Shown piece after piece: positions 51,284 to 60,641 of a DNA stretch of 64,000 nt. Both the position numbers and the translations under genes were made by a program. The DNA comes from Streptomyces antimycoticus (GTDB taxonomy: Bacteria; Actinomycetota; Actinomycetes; Streptomycetales; Streptomycetaceae). The stretch lies in contig NZ_BJHV01000001.1 in NCBI RefSeq assembly GCF_005405925.1, forward strand, positions 1,922,001 to 1,986,000, given 5' to 3'. The notes under the pieces are model-generated. The model had not been told where the DNA came from. It was given only the letters and a program-made list of their open reading frames with translations, and did not search any database. Each line of letters begins with the position of its first letter. Positions within the stretch are counted from its first letter, which is position 1.

Positions 51284-52794
51284 GCGGAAGGACAGCGCGC
51301 GGGCTGCGGGGCAGGACTTCGCTGCTCGGTCGGTTCTCGCTGCGCGGTCGTCTGCTGGCGATCTCGCTGCTGCTGCTCGTGGTCGCCCTGCTCGGCAGTA
51401 ACGCCCTGCTCATCGCGCTGTTCCAGCGAGACCTGGTGCATCAGCTGGACGGGCGGCTCCGCACCGCCGCCACGGCCACCGCGCGCCTGACCGACCTCTC
51501 CCACGTGGCGGGCGATCGGAGTCCGCAGGTGCGCGACACCGTGGAGCAGCATCTGACCGGCGATGTCCATCTCGCCTACCTCGGCTCGAACGGCCGTGTG
51601 CGACAGGTCATCCGGCACGCCGCGCACAGTGCTCCCGCCCTGCCCCGCCTCGACGCGACAGCGGTCGGCGAACGCGACCGCCACCCCTTCGAGGTCCCGG
51701 CCGTCGACGGCGGCGAGGCATGGCGGGTGATCGCCGTACCCCTCGACGTACCGCTCAAGGCGCCGCACAACGCGCCCGGCGGCAGCGTCGTCGTCGCCAG
51801 TTCGCTCTCCCAGGTCAACGGGACGATCAGACAGCTCGGCACCCGGATGTTGCTGATCGACTCCCTGGTGCTGGCGCTGCTCGGCGCGGCCGGGTGGTTC
51901 GCCGTGCGCGGCGGGCTGCGCCCGCTGCGCCGGATCGAGACCACCGCGGCGGCCATCGCGGACGGCGATCTGTCCAGCCGTGTCCCGGAGTTGGCCGCCT
52001 CCCGCACCGAGCTCGGCCGTCTGGCCGCGGCGCTCAACGGCATGCTGGATCGGATCGAGGCGAGTGACGCCGCGCGGGCGGCCGCCGCGGAGCGGATGCG
52101 CCGCTTCATCGCGGACGCCAGCCATGAGCTGCGTACGCCCCTCTTCGGCATCAAGGGGTTCACCGAGCTGTACGGGATGGGCGGCATGCCCGAGCGCACC
52201 GATGTCGACGCCGCGATGGGCCGCATCGAGCAGGAGGCGGCACGGCTGGTCCGGCTGGTCGAGGACCTGCTGCTGCTCGCCCGCCTCGACGAGCCCGCCG
52301 CCACCGCGGACCTCCCGCTCCGTCTCACCCCAATGGATCTGCGCACCCTGGCCGCCGACGCCCTGCACGACCTGCGCGCACTCGATCCCGGCCGCCCCGT
52401 CACGCTCACCGGCCCCGGTGGCGGCCCGCCGGGGCCGGCGCCGGTCCTCGGCGACGAGGCGCGGCTGCGGCAGGTGACCTCCAACCTCGTCGGCAACGCG
52501 GTGGCCCACACCCCGTCCGGCACCCCGGTCCGGATCGGCGTCGGCACCCAGGACGGCCTGGCGGTGCTGGAACTCCACGACGAGGGCCCGGGGATGTCCC
52601 AGGAGCAGGCCGCCCGCGCCTTCGACCGCTTCTACCGCGCGGACGACGCACGTGGCCGCACCGAGAGCGGCGGCGCGGGCCTCGGCCTCGCGATCGTCGA
52701 CTCCCTGGTGACGGCCCACCACGGCCGGGTGGAGGTCCGTACGGCCCCGGACGAGGGCGCCACTTTCCGCATTCTGCTCCCCCTGCACACCTGA
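51280..52794 (+). CDS. Sensor histidine kinase
   Basis: 504 residues from a GTG overlapping the regulator stop (GTGA). Helix 1 (LLAISLLLLVVALLGSNALL) and helix 2 (LLIDSLVLALLGAAGWFAVR) enclose an extracytoplasmic sensor domain of about 135 residues. A HAMP linker follows (GGLRPLRRIETTAAAIADGD), then the H box RFIADASHELRTPL, the N box SNLVGNAVAHTPSG, and G boxes DEGPGMS and GAGLGLAIVDSLV. All catalytic motifs are present, so it should be active. The stimulus is unknown. Confidence 0.92.
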   Translation: MSGRTARGLRGRTSLLGRFSLRGRLLAISLLLLVVALLGSNALLIALFQRDLVHQLDGRLRTAATATARLTDLSHVAGDRSPQVRDTVEQHLTGDVHLAYLGSNGRVRQVIRHAAHSAPALPRLDATAVGERDRHPFEVPAVDGGEAWRVIAVPLDVPLKAPHNAPGGSVVVASSLSQVNGTIRQLGTRMLLIDSLVLALLGAAGWFAVRGGLRPLRRIETTAAAIADGDLSSRVPELAASRTELGRLAAALNGMLDRIEASDAARAAAAERMRRFIADASHELRTPLFGIKGFTELYGMGGMPERTDVDAAMGRIEQEAARLVRLVEDLLLLARLDEPAATADLPLRLTPMDLRTLAADALHDLRALDPGRPVTLTGPGGGPPGPAPVLGDEARLRQVTSNLVGNAVAHTPSGTPVRIGVGTQDGLAVLELHDEGPGMSQEQAARAFDRFYRADDARGRTESGGAGLGLAIVDSLVTAHHGRVEVRTAPDEGATFRILLPLHT

Positions 52795-52840
52795 GCACGC
52801 GTCCCGCCGGTGTCCCACAAGGACTCCCTCTACATCGAGG

Positions 52841-53755
52841 TCAGGAGGGCTTCTCCTCCTGGTTGACGATGAAGTCGGCCGGCATCTCGGGGCTCCAGAC
52901 AGCGGGCGGACAGTCCCAGTCGCCCGCCTTCCAGTTCTCGGTGATGCAGTCCATATCGCTGGAGTACTCGATCCAACTGCCCCACGGGTCCTGGATGTAG
53001 TGGAAGAAGTTGGAGCCCAGCGTGTGCCGGCCGAGGCCCCAGCCATGGCTGTGGCCCGCGGCAGCCATGGTCCGCGCGCCCAAGGCGATCTGGTCGATGT
53101 CGGCGACCTCCCAGCTGGAGTGGTGCAGGCCGGGGTGGGTGCCGGACACGAAGCCGAAGACATGGTGATCGCCGGGGCCCGAGTTCATGAAGGTCGCCAT
53201 GGACCGGACGCGGTCCGAGAGCCGCAGGCCCAGGGTGCGGGCGTAGAACGCCTCGGACGCCTCCAGATCCGTACTGAAGATGAGCATGTGGCCAAGGCGT
53301 CGGGGGCGGGGCTTCTCGTCGGCGGTGAGCCAGCGGGCCTGGTCGACGCGGCGGACGCGATCGCCGAAGTTCGGCTCGTGCGCGTCCGTGGTGCCGAAGT
53401 CCCGCCAGGAGCTGATCTCCTCGTCCCGCAGATTCAGCAGATTGCCCTCGTGGTCACGGAACCACAGGCCACCCGGCAGCTCGGCGGGGGCGTCGAGCAG
53501 GCGGACACCCAGGCCCTCCAGGTGGCGCTGCCATTCGGGCAGCGACCCCGGCTCCACGGCGAACGCCACGTGGTGCAGTCGCTTCACCGGCCCTTCCACC
53601 AGCACCGTCTGATCCTGCTCACGGCCGTCACAGCGGATGGCCACGGCATTGCCCCGCTCGGCCGTGCGCAGGCCGAACGCGTCGTAGAAGCTCTGGCCCG
53701 TGTCCAGAGATGGCACCTGGAGTCCGTAGTGCAGAAGGGCTTTGACACGCAACAT
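52841..53755 (-). CDS. Extradiol (catechol 2,3-dioxygenase-type) ring-cleavage dioxygenase
   Basis: 304 residues, two vicinal-oxygen-chelate modules. The catalytic C-terminal module has the complete iron triad: His156 in RRLGHMLIFS, His211 or 212 in GLHHSSWEVAD and Glu263 in SWIEYSSD. GSNFFHYIQDPWG is the family's loop with a catalytic His/Tyr. It should open a catechol-like ring next to the hydroxyls. Divergent from the flavin monooxygenase, with which it forms a hydroxylation and meta-cleavage pathway. Confidence 0.86.
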   Translation of the reverse strand: MLRVKALLHYGLQVPSLDTGQSFYDAFGLRTAERGNAVAIRCDGREQDQTVLVEGPVKRLHHVAFAVEPGSLPEWQRHLEGLGVRLLDAPAELPGGLWFRDHEGNLLNLRDEEISSWRDFGTTDAHEPNFGDRVRRVDQARWLTADEKPRPRRLGHMLIFSTDLEASEAFYARTLGLRLSDRVRSMATFMNSGPGDHHVFGFVSGTHPGLHHSSWEVADIDQIALGARTMAAAGHSHGWGLGRHTLGSNFFHYIQDPWGSWIEYSSDMDCITENWKAGDWDCPPAVWSPEMPADFIVNQEEKPS

Positions 53756-53993
53756 AGGGTGTTCTCCTCACTTCGGGGGCACCGTGCAATCGTCCCCGAT
53801 GTCCGGCCCCCGACGCACGAAATGTGGTCACGCGGCGGCCCTCAGGATGGACAGCACTGCCGAGGGCCCCGGTTCGGACCTGCCGCCTCCGGCCAACCGA
53901 TTGCCGGGAACGGATGGCCACCGCCTGATCCGGATGAAGCAAGCGCCCGGCCGCTTTTACCGTTCCGGTGAAATCAGCGCGCAGGAGGCGTAT

Positions 53994-55121
53994 ATGGACA
54001 TCGTTCGCGGTGCGCGGACGGCCGTGATCGTGGGCGCGGGGGTGGCCGGCCTGACCGTGGCCATCGCCCTGGCACGCAAGGGGTGGCGGGTCGACGTCGC
54101 CGAGATCGATCCGCGGGGAGCTACGGCCGGGTGGGGCCTGTGCCTGACCGGGCCGTCGCTGCGGGCGCTGGACGCGTTGGGGCTGGCAGACGCGTGCCTG
54201 GCCGAGGGCTATGGCATGAACATCATCACGCATGTCGAGGTCAACGGCCGGACCGCGGACGAGGTGCGGCTGCCCCGCCTGCTCGGGGCGCATCGGCCGG
54301 CGATGGTCGGCATCGCACGCCCTGGGCTGCATCGCATCCTGTCCGAGGAGGCCGAGCGGAGTGGCGTGGTGGTGCGCAACGGCCTGACCGTCACGGCGGT
54401 GAACGAGGAGGGCGACCTGGTACGCGTACGGCTGTCGGACGGGACCATCCAGACGGCCACGCTCGTCGTGGGAGCGGACGGGATCCGCTCGTCCGTCCGG
54501 AGCCTGGCCGGCCTTGAGACCGCACTCGACTACCACGGGCAGATGGCGTGGCGGGCGCTGGTGCCGCGCCCGGCCTGGGTCACCGGAATCCATCAGTTCG
54601 CGGGAAAGGTCAACACGGCCGGGATCGTACCGATTTCTCCCGGCCAGGCGTATGTGTTCCTGACGGAGAACGGAGTGGAGCCGGGCGCCCTGCCCGACGC
54701 CGAGCTCGCCCCGCGCCTGCGGCAACTGCTGGAGGTCTTCCCAGGACGCGTGGCGGAGATCCGCCCTCTGGTGTCGGAGTCGGAGTCTGTGGTGCGCCGC
54801 CCGGTCCGTACGGCGCTCCTGGCGGGAGCCTGGAGCCGCGGAAACTGCGTCGTCATCGGCGACGCCGCGCACGCTCCGGCACCGCAGATGGCCAGCGGCG
54901 CGGCCCTGGCCATCGAGGACGGGGTCGTGCTGGCCCAGGAGTTGGAGCGCCACGAGCAGGTCCGCGCGGGCCTGGAGGCGTTCACCGCCCGGCGTGCGAA
55001 GCGGTGCCGCACGCTCGTCGAGACCTCGGTGACGATCATCGGCCTGGAGCAGGCACGGCGCCACCACGACGCATATCCGCTGACCGACGCGTGCCACCGG
55101 CAGATGGCCGAGCCCGCATAG
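53994..55121 (+). CDS. FAD-dependent aromatic monooxygenase
   Basis: 375 residues, start with GCAGGAGG upstream. Flavin-binding motifs of class A hydroxylases: VIVGAGVAGLTVAIALARKG (GxGxxG), the DG motif in LVVGADGIRSSVRS and the GD motif in NCVVIGDAAHAPAPQMASG. Such enzymes put a hydroxyl on an activated aromatic ring with NAD(P)H and O2. It heads the plus-strand operon with the C-C hydrolase, second dioxygenase and AraC regulator, and likely makes the catechol or heteroaromatic diol that the dioxygenases open. The original substrate cannot be read from the sequence. Confidence 0.87.
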   Translation: MDIVRGARTAVIVGAGVAGLTVAIALARKGWRVDVAEIDPRGATAGWGLCLTGPSLRALDALGLADACLAEGYGMNIITHVEVNGRTADEVRLPRLLGAHRPAMVGIARPGLHRILSEEAERSGVVVRNGLTVTAVNEEGDLVRVRLSDGTIQTATLVVGADGIRSSVRSLAGLETALDYHGQMAWRALVPRPAWVTGIHQFAGKVNTAGIVPISPGQAYVFLTENGVEPGALPDAELAPRLRQLLEVFPGRVAEIRPLVSESESVVRRPVRTALLAGAWSRGNCVVIGDAAHAPAPQMASGAALAIEDGVVLAQELERHEQVRAGLEAFTARRAKRCRTLVETSVTIIGLEQARRHHDAYPLTDACHRQMAEPA

Positions 55122-55196
55122 CCATCCGCCCGCGCAACGCACGGACGCACCGTCCCGCGCGATCGACGAATCGGCGAACCGACGAGCCGACGAGCC

Positions 55197-55224
55197 GAGA
55201 ATCGAGAATCGAGAATCGAGAATC
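55197..55224 (+). repeat. Tandem repeat (GAGAATC)x4
   Basis: Four perfect copies of the 7-mer GAGAATC, followed at once by GACGAGGAGAG, the ribosome site of the hydrolase gene at 55239. Confidence 0.9.
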
Positions 55225-55238
55225 GACGAGGAGAGCAG

Positions 55239-56357
55239 TTGCCTGCCGCACCGTCCCGCACTCTGCCCGAGGCGCAGCAGTGGCTGCGCGACCATCTCGA
55301 GCGGCGCGAGCATCCCTTCAACGCCATCGACCACGCCGCCGCCGCACGGCACATCGACACGCTGCCGGGCACCGATCCCCAGACCTGGGCCGAGCACTGG
55401 CTGGTGGGTGCGGAGGACTTCGCCGCCCGGGCGTGCGAGGCCGAGAGGGGCGGTGACCGCGAGGGGGCCCTGGAGAACTGGTGGCAGGCGTATCAGTTCG
55501 CCTTCCTGGGCCGTTTCCCCGCCCCGCTGCACCCGGCCAAGCTCGCTGCCTATCACCGGGCCGTGGAGTGTTTCCGCCGGGTGTCCGCACTGGAGCCCAC
55601 CCCCATCGAGCATGTGGCGCTGCCCTTCGAGGGGCGCGACGGTGAGGGAGACATGGTGCGGTTCTTCGTGGCACGTCCGCCAGGAGGAGCGGCGCGCCCG
55701 CAGGTGGTCATGATGTGGGGCGGCATCGATGTGTGGAAGGAGGAGAGTTACGCCCGCGGGCGGATGCTGCGTGAACGAGGCTTCGCGACCCTCCACATCG
55801 ACAAGCCCGGGGTGGGGCAGTCACCTCTGCACGCCGGCCCTGATGCCGAACGGCAGTGGGATCCGGTCTTCGCCTGGCTGCGCGACCAGGACGACCTGGA
55901 CACGGACCGGGTGGCGGCCTTGGGGCTGTCGTTCGGGGGCTACTGGGCGCTGAAGCTCGCCCACACCCACCGCGAACACCTGGCCGCCGCCGTCAACTGG
56001 GGAGGCGGCGTCCATCTGACCTTCCAGCCGGAGTGGCAGGAACGGAGCCGCAACGCCTCGTCCTATCTGATGGACCTGATGCCGGCCCGGGCACGCATCT
56101 TCGGCGGTAGGACCTTCGAGGACTACGTGGCCCGCTGCCCGGAGCTGTCCCTGCTGGACCAGGGCGTTCTGGACCTGCCGTCGTGCCCGTTGCTTCTGGT
56201 CAACGGCAAGGACGACCAGCAGAACGCGTCGGCGGACATGTACCTCGCCCTTGAGCACGGCAGCCCCAAGACCGCCCGGATGTTCCCGGGCGGCCATATG
56301 GGGGTGGGACCCGTGTTGCCCTCCGTCGTCAACTGGCTTGCAGAACAGCTCAGTTGA
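55239..56357 (+). CDS. Alpha/beta hydrolase, C-C-bond hydrolase candidate
   Basis: 372 residues from a TTG start fixed by GAGGAG eight bases upstream. A helical N-terminal part (about 1-120: EAQQWLRDHLERREHPF, ALENWWQAYQFAFLGRF) precedes the hydrolase core, as in 2,6-dihydroxypseudooxynicotine hydrolase from nicotine breakdown. Core motifs are VVMMWGGIDVWKEE, IDKPGVGQSP, the nucleophile elbow GLSFGGYW (Ser231), Asp in LLVNGKDDQ and His in GGHMGVG. It fits a hydrolase of a ring-cleavage product or diketone. Located between the monooxygenase and the second dioxygenase. Confidence 0.82.
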   Translation: MPAAPSRTLPEAQQWLRDHLERREHPFNAIDHAAAARHIDTLPGTDPQTWAEHWLVGAEDFAARACEAERGGDREGALENWWQAYQFAFLGRFPAPLHPAKLAAYHRAVECFRRVSALEPTPIEHVALPFEGRDGEGDMVRFFVARPPGGAARPQVVMMWGGIDVWKEESYARGRMLRERGFATLHIDKPGVGQSPLHAGPDAERQWDPVFAWLRDQDDLDTDRVAALGLSFGGYWALKLAHTHREHLAAAVNWGGGVHLTFQPEWQERSRNASSYLMDLMPARARIFGGRTFEDYVARCPELSLLDQGVLDLPSCPLLLVNGKDDQQNASADMYLALEHGSPKTARMFPGGHMGVGPVLPSVVNWLAEQLS

Positions 56358-56383
56358 CCCCTCACACACAAGGAGTGCCTGAG

Positions 56384-57325
56384 ATGAGCGACACCAGCTT
56401 GATCACCCACCTGCGGCATATCGATGTCGCCATGCCGAACTTCGCCGAGCAACGCCGGTTCTACACCGAACTGTGGGGACTGACCGAATCCCACGGCGAC
56501 ACCGGCGTCTCGTTCCTGGCCGCCGAAGGCTCCCCGGAGCAGTACGTGGTGCGACTGCGCGAGGACGCCCATAAGCGCACCGACCTCATCGCCTTCGGCG
56601 CTGCCGATGTGGCGGACGTCGACACCCTGGCCGCGCGGCTGATGGCACAGGGCGTACGGCTGGTGCACGAACCCCGGGCCATCGACACCCCCGGGGGCGG
56701 CTATGCGGTGCGCTTCTTCGACAACGAGGGCCGGGTCGTCGAGGTTTCGGCCGATGTCGCTCCGCGTCGGCACCGCACGATCGAGGCCCGCGAGTCCGTC
56801 CCCGTCCGCCTGTCGCATGTGCTGATGAACTCGCCCACGCCCGAAGCCACGGTGGCCTGGTACATCAAGTACCTCGGGTTCCGGCTGTCGGACACCCTGT
56901 GTGTTGGTGGCCGCGGTGAGATCATGTGGTTCCTGCGGTGCAACACCATCCACCACAGCTTCGGCATCGTGCGGGGGCCGCACGCGGCGTTCCACCATGC
57001 CTCCTTCGAGCTGCGCGGGGTCGACGAGTTCATGCGGGGCACCGGCCGGATGCGACGTATGGGCATTGAGCGCCTGTGGGGCCCGGGTCGGCATCGCGCC
57101 GGGGACAACTCCTTCAGCTACTTCCTCGACCGGGCCGGCAACACCGTGGAGTACACCACCGAGCTGGAGGTCCTGGACGAGGACACCTGGCATCCGCACC
57201 TCTACGACCTGCGCGACCCCGCCAACGCCGACCAGTGGGGCACCGCGAATGAGATGGACGAGTTCATCGCCGCCAAGTCCCATAACGACGTCGCCCCCGG
57301 GCTGTTCGTCGCCCCGCCCATGTGA
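56384..57325 (+). CDS. Second extradiol-type dioxygenase (VOC family)
   Basis: 313 residues, start with AAGGAGTG upstream. Two vicinal-oxygen-chelate modules with a complete iron triad: His145 in RLSHVLMNS, His204 or 205 in AFHHASFELRG and Glu257 in NTVEYTTELEV. HRAGDNSFSYFLDRAGN is the conserved loop before the last ligand. It is only distantly similar to the dioxygenase at 52841, so the two may open different rings or act at different steps. Its stop overlaps the AraC start codon. Confidence 0.85.
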   Translation: MSDTSLITHLRHIDVAMPNFAEQRRFYTELWGLTESHGDTGVSFLAAEGSPEQYVVRLREDAHKRTDLIAFGAADVADVDTLAARLMAQGVRLVHEPRAIDTPGGGYAVRFFDNEGRVVEVSADVAPRRHRTIEARESVPVRLSHVLMNSPTPEATVAWYIKYLGFRLSDTLCVGGRGEIMWFLRCNTIHHSFGIVRGPHAAFHHASFELRGVDEFMRGTGRMRRMGIERLWGPGRHRAGDNSFSYFLDRAGNTVEYTTELEVLDEDTWHPHLYDLRDPANADQWGTANEMDEFIAAKSHNDVAPGLFVAPPM

Positions 57326-58392
57326 GCGTCCGGCCGCGTGAGGGACTCACCGCCGTATCGTCACCGGAGGGCGTTGCGCGGAAGGATCCCGCGTACGCGG
57401 GGCCGAAGGGAGATGAGGCCGTGGCCTCTTTGCTGCGGGATTTCCTCATGACCCGATCCGAGAACCCCGTCGACCTGCTCAATGCCGCCACCCGGCTGTT
57501 CGGCGGTTCGATCACCACGTCACCGCTGGCCGGCCTGGGCAGCGGGGACCACGAACTGCGCGGCGTCGCCGCCCACGACTTCGCGGTCGGCTTTTTCGCC
57601 TCGCCCCTGGACGTACGTGTCGCCGCGGCGCCGGGCCGACGCTCGTATTTCGTCAACCTCGGTGTGTCCGGTGAGATCGCGGCATCCCGCGGCGCCCTGA
57701 GGGCGACCCTCGACAAGGCGACCGCGGGAGTCGTGAACCCCGGAGACACCCAGGAGCTGCGGCCACTGGGCAGCCGGACGCGATTCCTGGGGCTGCGGAT
57801 CGACGCCGCGCTGGTCGACCAGGAATTCGCCGCGCTGACCGGCCACCCGCCGGTCTCCACCGTGCGCTTCGACTTCGCCCTGGATCTGGCCCGGCCCAAG
57901 GGCCGGGCGGTTCGGCTGCTGGTCCGCTCCCTCATCGAACAGCTGGACTCGGGGGATCCCCTGTTCCACCGTGCCGAGCTGCAGCGCAGCCAACTGCGGT
58001 GCATTGTCACCGCCCTGCTCCTGGCGCAGCCGCACACCCACACCGGCGAACTGTGGGACAGCCCTCGCCCCGGCCACCCGCGTTTCCTGCGCGCCGCCCT
58101 CGCCTTCATCGAATCGAACCTCACCGAGCGCATCAGTCTCGGTGGCATCGCCGACGCCGCGCAGTGCAGCCCGCGGACCATCAGCTCCGCGTTCCGTGAA
58201 CGGTTCGGGCTGCCTCCGCTGGCCTACGTACGCAACCTGCGGCTGGCTCGGATCCGTGAGGACATCCTCACCTCCACCGACCCCGTCGGGGTGATCGCCT
58301 ACCGATGGGGCATCACCCATCTGGGCCGCTTCGCCGGCGAGTACCGCGACCGCTTCGGCGAACTGCCCTCGGCCACTGCGGCCCGTAGGTAG
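57322..58392 (+). CDS. AraC-family regulator of the ring-cleavage operon
   Basis: 356 residues if the GTG at 57322 (overlapping the previous stop) is used; a GTG at 57421 with GGGAG upstream would give a 323-residue protein with the same domains. The N-terminal part is the AraC-binding-like-2 sensor (RSYFVNLGVSGEIAASRGAL, AGVVNPGDTQELRPL). The C-terminal DNA-binding domain has two helix-turn-helices (ISLGGIADAAQCSPRTISSA and VIAYRWGITHLGRFAGEYRD). NahR/XylS-like regulators of this type activate aromatic operons, so it probably activates the adjacent genes. Confidence 0.86.
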   Translation: MSVRPREGLTAVSSPEGVARKDPAYAGPKGDEAVASLLRDFLMTRSENPVDLLNAATRLFGGSITTSPLAGLGSGDHELRGVAAHDFAVGFFASPLDVRVAAAPGRRSYFVNLGVSGEIAASRGALRATLDKATAGVVNPGDTQELRPLGSRTRFLGLRIDAALVDQEFAALTGHPPVSTVRFDFALDLARPKGRAVRLLVRSLIEQLDSGDPLFHRAELQRSQLRCIVTALLLAQPHTHTGELWDSPRPGHPRFLRAALAFIESNLTERISLGGIADAAQCSPRTISSAFRERFGLPPLAYVRNLRLARIREDILTSTDPVGVIAYRWGITHLGRFAGEYRDRFGELPSATAARR

Positions 58393-58502
58393 CCGCGAAC
58401 GGCTGCTGCGCGGTATCGAAGGACGGTGTCGACGGACGGTGTCGATGGACGCCGCTGTCCAGGCATCGGCGAGGCCCGCACGCCGATGCCGTTCCGCGCC
58501 AC

Positions 58503-58849
58503 TTACGAAACCGCCCCGGAAGCAGAATCGCCGCCGCCCTTCCGGACGCCCACCCGGTGCCGGACCCCGTCGAGGATCCCTCCCACGCCGTCGGCGAGGC
58601 GTTCGTCGGGGCTCGCCGTCTCGAAGGCGGCCAGGCCCGCGGCGAGTCCGTGGAAGTCGCCTGCGGCCGCCACCACGCGGTCCGGGTCCCACTGCTTCGC
58701 GGCGCGCAGTCCCTCGCGCGCCTGCTCCTCGATGGTGTGACCGAGGACGAAGTGCAGCAAGCCGAAGACCGTGCCGGTCGCCCGGGCGCGCGGCAGGCCC
58801 GCGTCCGTGAGGGCGGCGAGGAGTGCGTTGCCCAGGTCGCACACACGGC
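58503..58849 (-). pseudogene. TetR-family regulator, C-terminal domain only
   Basis: On the minus strand, LGNALLAALTDAGLPRARAT, GTVFGLLHFVLGHTIEEQAR and LAAGLAAFETASPDERLADG followed by FGL-like VGGILDGVRHRVG are the tetracycline-repressor type ligand-binding end of a TetR regulator. The DNA-binding half is missing; just upstream, in another frame, is the stop codon of a membrane protein gene. A truncated relic. Confidence 0.6.
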
Positions 58850-59383
58850 TCAGCCCTGTGTGCGCCGCCGGTAGTAGTGCACGGTGACGACGGCCAGCAG
58901 CGGCCCCCACGCCACCAACGGCACGTAGCAGAGGTTCATCAGCCACTCTCCCCACCGCGTGATCTCCATGTCGGCGTGCAACGTGGTCCAGGTGAACAGC
59001 ACACCGTAGATCGTGCAGCCGAGTGCGCCCAGCGCCGCGGGTACGACCGCGGCGTATACAGGGATGCGGCGGCCTCTCAGACCCGGGATCCAGCGCGGCC
59101 ACACCTCGCCCCATGGCCGCACCAGCCCCAGCGTCAGGAAGGCCAGGGCCTCCTGGAACACGGACAGCAACGGCACGACGAGATACCCCCAACCGGGGAT
59201 GAGCATCGAGTCGTACTCGGATTCGGCGAGCCCCAGCGGGACGCCGAGCACCACGGCGAGCCGCCAGAGTGCGGACGGCGCGGATGCCCATAAGGTCGCG
59301 GCCGCCACGCGTCTGGCCCACGAGGGGACGGGCGCGGCGGTCAGGAGGGGCGAGGGGGCGGGCGGCGACGCACTGATGGACAT
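58850..59383 (-). CDS. Polytopic membrane protein of unknown family
   Basis: 177 residues with four hydrophobic stretches: RVAAATLWASAPSALWRLAV, YLVVPLLSVFQEALAFLTLG, VYAAVVPAALGALGCTIYGV and LMNLCYVPLVAWGPLLAVVT. It ends in a basic HYYRRRTQG tail. Trp-rich loops (WGEVWPRWIPGLRGRRIP) are typical of a family found widely in actinomycetes beside regulators, but I cannot name it. A TetR relic follows directly downstream. Confidence 0.65.
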   Translation of the reverse strand: MSISASPPAPSPLLTAAPVPSWARRVAAATLWASAPSALWRLAVVLGVPLGLAESEYDSMLIPGWGYLVVPLLSVFQEALAFLTLGLVRPWGEVWPRWIPGLRGRRIPVYAAVVPAALGALGCTIYGVLFTWTTLHADMEITRWGEWLMNLCYVPLVAWGPLLAVVTVHYYRRRTQG

Positions 59384-59635
59384 GACGCTGGCTCCCCTAT
59401 GCGTGTTTACTCCGACATCCCGGAGATTGCCACGCACCGTCCCACGGCCACATCCACCCGGAGAACGCGACGGCGTCCACCTCCGGGCTCATGGGCGAAG
59501 GCGGGAGTCAGACCTTGGGACCACTGTCTGTGGTGAGTCAGCGTCAGTGAGCCCGGGCGGTGGCGGTTCACCCGGCCGCCTGGGAAGGAGGACAGATTCC
59601 GGCCGCATTGGCTCCTAACCTGCAGTCGAGCCATC

Positions 59636-59663
59636 GCTGAGAGCTGAGAGCTGAAAGCTGAGA
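59636..59663 (+). repeat. Tandem repeat (GCTGAGA)x4
   Basis: GCTGAGA at 59636, 59643 and 59657, with GCTGAAA at 59650. The array runs directly into GGGAGAA, the ribosome site for the ATG at 59674. Confidence 0.9.
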
Positions 59664-59673
59664 GGGAGAAACG

Positions 59674-60555
59674 ATGCGCATCGCTGTCACCACCCCGACC
59701 GGAAACGTCGGCCGCCATGTCGTCGCCACGCTGGTCCGCGCCGGGGTCCGGCCGCGCGTCTTGCTGCGCGACCCCGCCCGGCTGGCGCCGGAGGTGCGAG
59801 ACGCGGTGGATGCCGTGCCGGTCGACCAATACGACGCCGATGCGGTGGTGGCGGCGACCACCGATATCGACGCGCTGTTCTGGGTGAACCCGGCCGGCGG
59901 CAGCGGGGACCCACTCGCCGAATACGACCGCGCCACCAGGAGCGTGGTCCGCGCCGTCACCGAGAACCGGATCGGCCGCGTCGTCTTCCAAAGCAGCGTA
60001 GGCGCCGAGAAACGTCATGGTGCCGGTGAGATCGACGGCCTGGCACAGACCGAGACCGCTTTGGACGGCACGGGCGTCGATGTCACCCACCTCCGCTGCG
60101 GCTATTTCTTCACCAATCTCGAGCTTCAACTCGGGGCCCTACGAACCGGCACCCTCCAGGTGATCCTTCCGCTCGACCAACCCATGGCCTGGGTGGCGCC
60201 GCGCGATATCGCCGAGGTCGCCGCCACCCGTCTCCTCTCCCCCACCTGGTCGGGACGCTGCGTACAGGCCGTTCATGGGCCCGCCGACCTCACCTGGCGA
60301 GAGGTCAGCGACATCCTCACCGCTGCCACCGGTCGGCGGATCGCCGTCGAACAGATCACGGACGACGCCATGCGCACCCAGCTCCACCAGGCGGGGATGG
60401 CCGAGAGCCTGGTGGAGGCCGTGATCGGAATGTCGACCGGTCTGCGCGAAGACTTCGTACCCGAACAGCGCCGCAGCCTGCGGACCACCACCCCGACCAC
60501 CCTCGGCGCCTGGGCCTACGACCACCTCCGGCACCGGCTCGCCGACGCGTCGTAA
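59674..60555 (+). CDS. NmrA/SDR-a5-type NAD(P)-binding protein
   Basis: 293 residues. The N-terminal Rossmann motif is AVTTPTGNVGRHVVATLVRA, with RVLLRDPARLAP after strand 2. VVFQSSVGAEKRHGAGEIDG then LAQTETALDGTGVDVTHLRC place it among atypical SDRs of the NmrA/QOR2-like group, which bind NADP and act as reductases or redox sensors. The C-terminal helical part ends AWAYDHLRHRLADAS. Monocistronic, preceded by a tandem repeat leader. Confidence 0.85.
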   Translation: MRIAVTTPTGNVGRHVVATLVRAGVRPRVLLRDPARLAPEVRDAVDAVPVDQYDADAVVAATTDIDALFWVNPAGGSGDPLAEYDRATRSVVRAVTENRIGRVVFQSSVGAEKRHGAGEIDGLAQTETALDGTGVDVTHLRCGYFFTNLELQLGALRTGTLQVILPLDQPMAWVAPRDIAEVAATRLLSPTWSGRCVQAVHGPADLTWREVSDILTAATGRRIAVEQITDDAMRTQLHQAGMAESLVEAVIGMSTGLREDFVPEQRRSLRTTTPTTLGAWAYDHLRHRLADAS

Positions 60556-60584
60556 GCCGTCCCGAGTCCCCGGAGCCGGAGTCG

Positions 60585-60640
60585 GAGTCATCCCGAGTCA
60601 TCCCGAGTCATCCCGAGTCATCCGGAGTCGGAGTCATCCG
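60585..60640. repeat. 10-bp tandem repeats between convergent genes
   Basis: GAGTCATCCC at 60585, 60595 and 60605, GAGTCATCCG at 60615, and another GAGTCATCCG at 60631 after six bases. It lies just past the NmrA-like stop and next to the Rid gene stop on the other strand. Confidence 0.85.
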
Positions 60641-60641
60641 G

